Positions 13,145 to 15,428 of a DNA stretch of 15,428 nucleotides are shown in pieces; within the stretch, counting starts at the first letter, position 1, and every line of letters starts with the position of its first letter. This DNA is from Gammaproteobacteria bacterium (GTDB taxonomy: Bacteria; Pseudomonadota; Gammaproteobacteria; Steroidobacterales; Steroidobacteraceae). The stretch covers positions 17,127-32,554 of the forward strand of contig PMNQ01000072.1 in the NCBI GenBank assembly GCA_003162555.1. Direction: 5' to 3'. Position numbers and translations under genes: made by a program. The notes under the pieces were generated by a model. That model was not told the origin of the DNA. It did not search any database and saw only the letters and a program-made list of their open reading frames with translations.

Positions 13145-13285
13145 CTATCCTGCAATCAAATAGCACCTCATGAATTCCAGACTGATGTCGCGCGCCAAGT
13201 GCAGACTACAACCAACTGCAGAGGTGAGTTCCCCGATCCCAGTGAGCGTGGAGTCGCTGACTATGGATTCCTCACTTTCGGTCAT
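13145..13285 (-). CDS. 46-residue ORF overlapping the fic stop codon
   Basis: ATG 13283-13285 shares ATGA with the fic stop codon, the usual geometry of coupled genes. The 46 codons start MTESEESIVSDSTLTGIGEL and end YLIAG at a TAG just before the repeat cluster. I see no family. It may be a real small protein made with Fic, or the 5' remnant of a longer gene cut at its 3' end by the repeat-bearing DNA. The evidence is the overlap and an acidic, protein-like N-terminus only. Confidence 0.35.
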   Translation of the reverse strand: MTESEESIVSDSTLTGIGELTSAVGCSLHLARDISLEFMRCYLIAG

Positions 13286-14289
13286 GTCTTCTTGAGCGCG
13301 TAACGCCCAGTCTTCTTGCCGCCCACCTTCTCAACCATTCCCGCTTCCAGCAACGGATTCAGAAGATCCATCGCGCCCTGCCGCGAGATACCAAGCGCCT
13401 TCCAGATTTCCGCAGGAGCCATACTGCGATGGTCGCGCAGCAAGTTGAGCAGTTGTTCCTGTTTCGGCCGCAACACGACCTTCGCTGGCGCGTTCACGCT
13501 TAGGGTCTGCAGGCGCAGCCAAGCCCATAGCAGAGTCTTGAACAAACCCTCCGCGCAATACGCCAACCAGCCGCTCAAGTCTTCGCCTGTCTCGGGCACT
13601 GCAGCCAGTTCCCTGTAATAGCGTGGCCGGTCTTCCCAATAATATTCGTCGACGGAAAATATGTGGTGCGTGTCGAAGCCGCGGCGATACAGTTCCCATA
13701 AGGCCAGCGCTCGACCGGTTCGCCCATTGCCGTCTGCAAACGGATGAATACTCTCGAAGCGGTAATGCAAGATGGCAGAACTCAACACTGGCGAAAGTTG
13801 TACTGCTTCCTTGTTCCACCACTCGAGCAGCTCGAACATCAGACCGGACACCTCAAGGGGCGGTGGCGGCAAGTAGCGGCCTACGCGTACGGCGATAGTC
13901 CGGTAACGCCCCGCCTCGCCTTGATCCATCACTTCGCCGGCGAGAATACGGTGCAGCTCAAAAAGGTGATCGTGGCCAATGCGCTTTAGCGAGGCGTGTT
14001 TCTCCACATAACGCAGTCCGGCGAAATAGTTGACCACCTCACGCTTGGCGCGTGTGCCTGGAGTGGCGAGCTCGCGCCCCTCTTCCAGCGCCCGCACCTG
14101 CTCCAGTGTAAGTGGGTTGCCCTCAATAGCGGTTGAAGCGTGGGCATTTCGCGTGCGGGTGTCCTTTTGCAGCGCTGGAATCCACGTCAGCTCGACAGCA
14201 GCGCCCAGGATCCGTTCGCGCAACACGGCGATTGCTTCCACGCGCGAAAGCAGCTGCGGCGAGATCGTGAAGTGGGGTTGGTAGGGCAT
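13282..14289 (-). CDS. Class II Fic-domain protein with C-terminal winged helix
   Basis: A 335-residue Fic protein, predicted to transfer AMP from ATP to a protein hydroxyl group. The catalytic motif HPFADGNGRTGR at 182-193 is complete, with the catalytic His182. The inhibitory helix motif STAIEGN at 52-58 lies N-terminal to it, which defines the self-inhibited class II form. The C-terminal 60 residues (PKQEQLLNLLRDH...ISRQGAMDLLNPLLEAGMVEK) form a winged helix, as in many stand-alone Fic proteins. The start is ATG 14287-14289 with no ribosome site; a promoter sits so close that the mRNA may be leaderless. Base composition is visibly less GC-rich than in the genes before 12 kb, and mobile-element debris surrounds it, which suggests transfer. 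No antitoxin gene was found upstream. Target unknown. Confidence 0.93.
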   Translation of the reverse strand: MPYQPHFTISPQLLSRVEAIAVLRERILGAAVELTWIPALQKDTRTRNAHASTAIEGNPLTLEQVRALEEGRELATPGTRAKREVVNYFAGLRYVEKHASLKRIGHDHLFELHRILAGEVMDQGEAGRYRTIAVRVGRYLPPPPLEVSGLMFELLEWWNKEAVQLSPVLSSAILHYRFESIHPFADGNGRTGRALALWELYRRGFDTHHIFSVDEYYWEDRPRYYRELAAVPETGEDLSGWLAYCAEGLFKTLLWAWLRLQTLSVNAPAKVVLRPKQEQLLNLLRDHRSMAPAEIWKALGISRQGAMDLLNPLLEAGMVEKVGGKKTGRYALKKT

Positions 14290-14295
14290 TCTATT

Positions 14296-14324
14296 AGTAA
14301 AGTATAAGTCCAGTTATGAGTCAA
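14296..14324 (-). promoter_or_regulatory. Predicted fic promoter, possibly giving leaderless mRNA
   Basis: On the minus strand TTGACT (14319-14324) and TTTACT (14296-14301) are separated by 17 bases. The expected start of transcription, about seven bases after the -10, falls at or next to the A of the fic ATG. The alternative -10 TATACT (14301-14306) has only a 12-base spacer. The block contains two similar ACTCATAACT/ACTTATACTT units that could be an operator. Confidence 0.5.
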
Positions 14325-14519
14325 GCATTGGCGCCCAGCGCCTCCGGTGATTTGCGCTAAGCGCGTATTGCCGGCCCTGGCCATGACCTGTGGTCTCAAG
14401 CCGATTTGGCATTTGGCGATGGCAACCGGCTTCTCATGCAGCGCCCGATCGTGCTGCCCTGCCATAGCGCAGCGCTTGCGTGCGCGACTAACATTCCAAA
14501 TGCGATCCGGTTACGCCCA

Positions 14520-14609
14520 GAATGGTGCGGGGCAATCGGCGATATTCCGCCCGTCGAGTTCAAACAGGCACACCATCGGCAGCTGAAAAATCAGGCCATG
14601 GCGGCGTGA
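14520..14609 (+). pseudogene. C-terminal fragment of an IS3-family transposase
   Basis: The last 30 codons before TGA read IGDIPPVEFKQAHHRQLKNQ and then AMAA, typical of the C-terminus of IS3-family OrfB transposases (IGxIPPAE...YY). No DDE catalytic core, OrfA or left end is visible; the DNA before about 14520 does not continue the protein in any frame I could recognise. It is a truncated remnant. The region 14290-14519 upstream holds only the fic promoter and no other feature I can support. Confidence 0.65.
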
Positions 14610-14648
14610 CTCCCACCAAACGACCCTCGGAAATCCCGGCGCGATTCA
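14610..14648. mobile_element. Right end of an IS3-family element
   Basis: Immediately after the transposase stop, the sequence TCGGAAATCCCGGCGCGATT ending in CA resembles the right terminal repeat of IS3-type elements, whose ends, as I recall, read TGAACCGCCCCGGG-like inward. The spacing from the stop codon is as expected. The matching left end was not found. Confidence 0.5.
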
Positions 14649-14688
14649 GACTGCAACTGGGCTGGGAAAGTAAGCCCCTGGGCGCGCG

Positions 14689-14877
14689 ATGAACCATACC
14701 GCCGACCACATTGTGGGCTGCGAGCCGACCGGCTGCTACCTTCCATGCTGGCGCTCATCGGTTTTGCTGGCCGACATTACGTGCTCCGATGCGGTGACCA
14801 TGGTCGGATCCGCGAAAGACTGCGACCGCGAATCCTCCAAACGCCGCGAAAACCGGAGCACATCCTGCGCGAGCTGA
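14689..14877 (+). pseudogene. Possible degenerate IS110-like transposase fragment
   Basis: The frame begins MNHTADHIVGCEPTGCY, resembling the GMEPTGxYW motif near the N-terminus of IS110-type DEDD transposases, and about 30 codons later has VGSAKDCDRESSKRREN where those proteins have a KExDxNSxxKxDxKD region. The match is weak, the frame ends early, and it overlaps the 3' end of the relaxase frame on the other strand. Treat as a low-confidence hint of a second insertion sequence. Confidence 0.25.
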
Positions 14878-15428
14878 TGATGGCCTTGTAGGTCTAGCTG
14901 ATCGCCTACGGCTGCCCATCCAACAACGAGGCCGCGAGCCCTCTCCTGCTGCTCAACCGCTCCCGCCGGATTCGGTTTGGCCAACGTGCCCGGAACAACA
15001 GTCGATGCGCCACGCTGAAGCGAGCGGTACCTGCCATCCGACAGGCGTGGCGTTGAAACACCCCGCACCTGCCGCGACGACGCCTTCGCCGGCACTCCCA
15101 ACTCGCGCAGCTTCTCGGCAAACGATTCTCGCCAGACACGGAGCGTTGACTTACGAATATCCAGGCGCTGACCGGATTCGCTCAGGGCTTTGACGAACAC
15201 ATGCACATGGGGATGTGGCTCGTCGGTGTGCAGCGCCATGGCGTAGCGGTGCTTCAGGGCAAACTCCTCGCGACAAAACGCACGCGTTGCGCGCAACACG
15301 CTTTGCGGCGGCGTCCCTGGCGGCATGGAGAATACGAGTTTGTGAGCGAGTCGCGCCGTCCGCTGCTGCGCTCGAGGCTCCAGAGCCCTGGCTTCGGATT
15401 CCATGTCCAACGCCCAGTCTGCCGCGAG
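14736..15428 (-). CDS. Relaxase/mobilisation nuclease fragment with altered C-terminus (5' end outside window)
   Basis: Relaxases nick the transfer origin of a plasmid or integrative element and pilot the strand during conjugation. The frame is open to the right edge (LAADWALDMESEAR...), so the N-terminal catalytic tyrosine region lies outside. Visible are HKLVFSMPPGTPPQSVL, FALKHRYAMALHTDEPHPHVHVFVKA with the metal-binding HxD and HPHVH histidines, then LDIRKSTLRVWRESFAEKLRELGVPA and VRGVSTPRLSDGRYRSLQRGAST, all as in MobA/VirD2-type relaxases. After about 15000 the protein no longer resembles the family and probably reads through unrelated DNA until 14736. The gene is therefore probably truncated at its 3' end. 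It implies that the accessory region derives from a mobilisable or integrative conjugative element. Confidence 0.75.
   Translation of the reverse strand, partial: LAADWALDMESEARALEPRAQQRTARLAHKLVFSMPPGTPPQSVLRATRAFCREEFALKHRYAMALHTDEPHPHVHVFVKALSESGQRLDIRKSTLRVWRESFAEKLRELGVPAKASSRQVRGVSTPRLSDGRYRSLQRGASTVVPGTLAKPNPAGAVEQQERARGLVVGWAAVGDQLDLQGHHQLAQDVLRFSRRLEDSRSQSFADPTMVTASEHVMSASKTDERQHGR

Overview
The window is about 15.4 kb of high-GC DNA. It most likely comes from a proteobacterial chromosome, probably a gammaproteobacterium, though lineage cannot be fixed from the sequence alone. The supports are heme synthesis by the glutamyl-tRNA (C5) route, which argues against typical alphaproteobacteria; Gram-negative envelope proteins (an OprP/OprO-like porin, a small outer-membrane barrel, signal peptides); and an E. 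coli-like OsmC. Coding density is high from 1 to about 12.2 kb and falls after 12.9 kb, where AT-richer DNA, repeats and mobile-element debris appear.

Region 1 (1-4504, minus strand) is one run of tetrapyrrole genes: hemA, a hemC-hemD fusion, a histidine kinase, an OmpR-type response regulator, then the start of hemE, which runs off the left edge. The kinase-regulator and regulator-hemE junctions overlap, and the hemCD-kinase junction may also overlap. The regulators are therefore embedded in the pathway they may control. HemA is short and divergent, and the HemD part of the fusion is much reduced. Divergent from hemA (4680-6668, plus) is a periplasmic-TPR diguanylate cyclase with an intact GGEEF motif.

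Region 2 (6678-10199) looks like a molybdate module. modA and an OprP-like porin form a two-gene minus-strand operon without modBC. A one-domain ModE-like regulator is divergent, with a ModE-box-like inverted repeat between them. The modE stop codon overlaps the start of 5-formyltetrahydrofolate cyclo-ligase.

Region 3 (10354-12195) resembles an envelope or stress cluster: a 51-aa DUF3309 membrane protein, an outer-membrane barrel and OsmC on the plus strand, facing a DUF1003 membrane protein and a 24-aa membrane peptide on the minus strand.

Region 4 (12426-15428) is accessory. It has an unrecognised helical protein, a repeat cluster of three related units, a 46-aa ORF overlapping the end of a class II Fic adenylyltransferase gene with a possibly leaderless promoter, an IS3-family tail with its terminal repeat, a possible IS110-like fragment, and the relaxase domain of a mobilisation protein whose C-terminus looks replaced. 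It reads as a decayed integrated mobile element. No tRNA, rRNA or CRISPR was seen.
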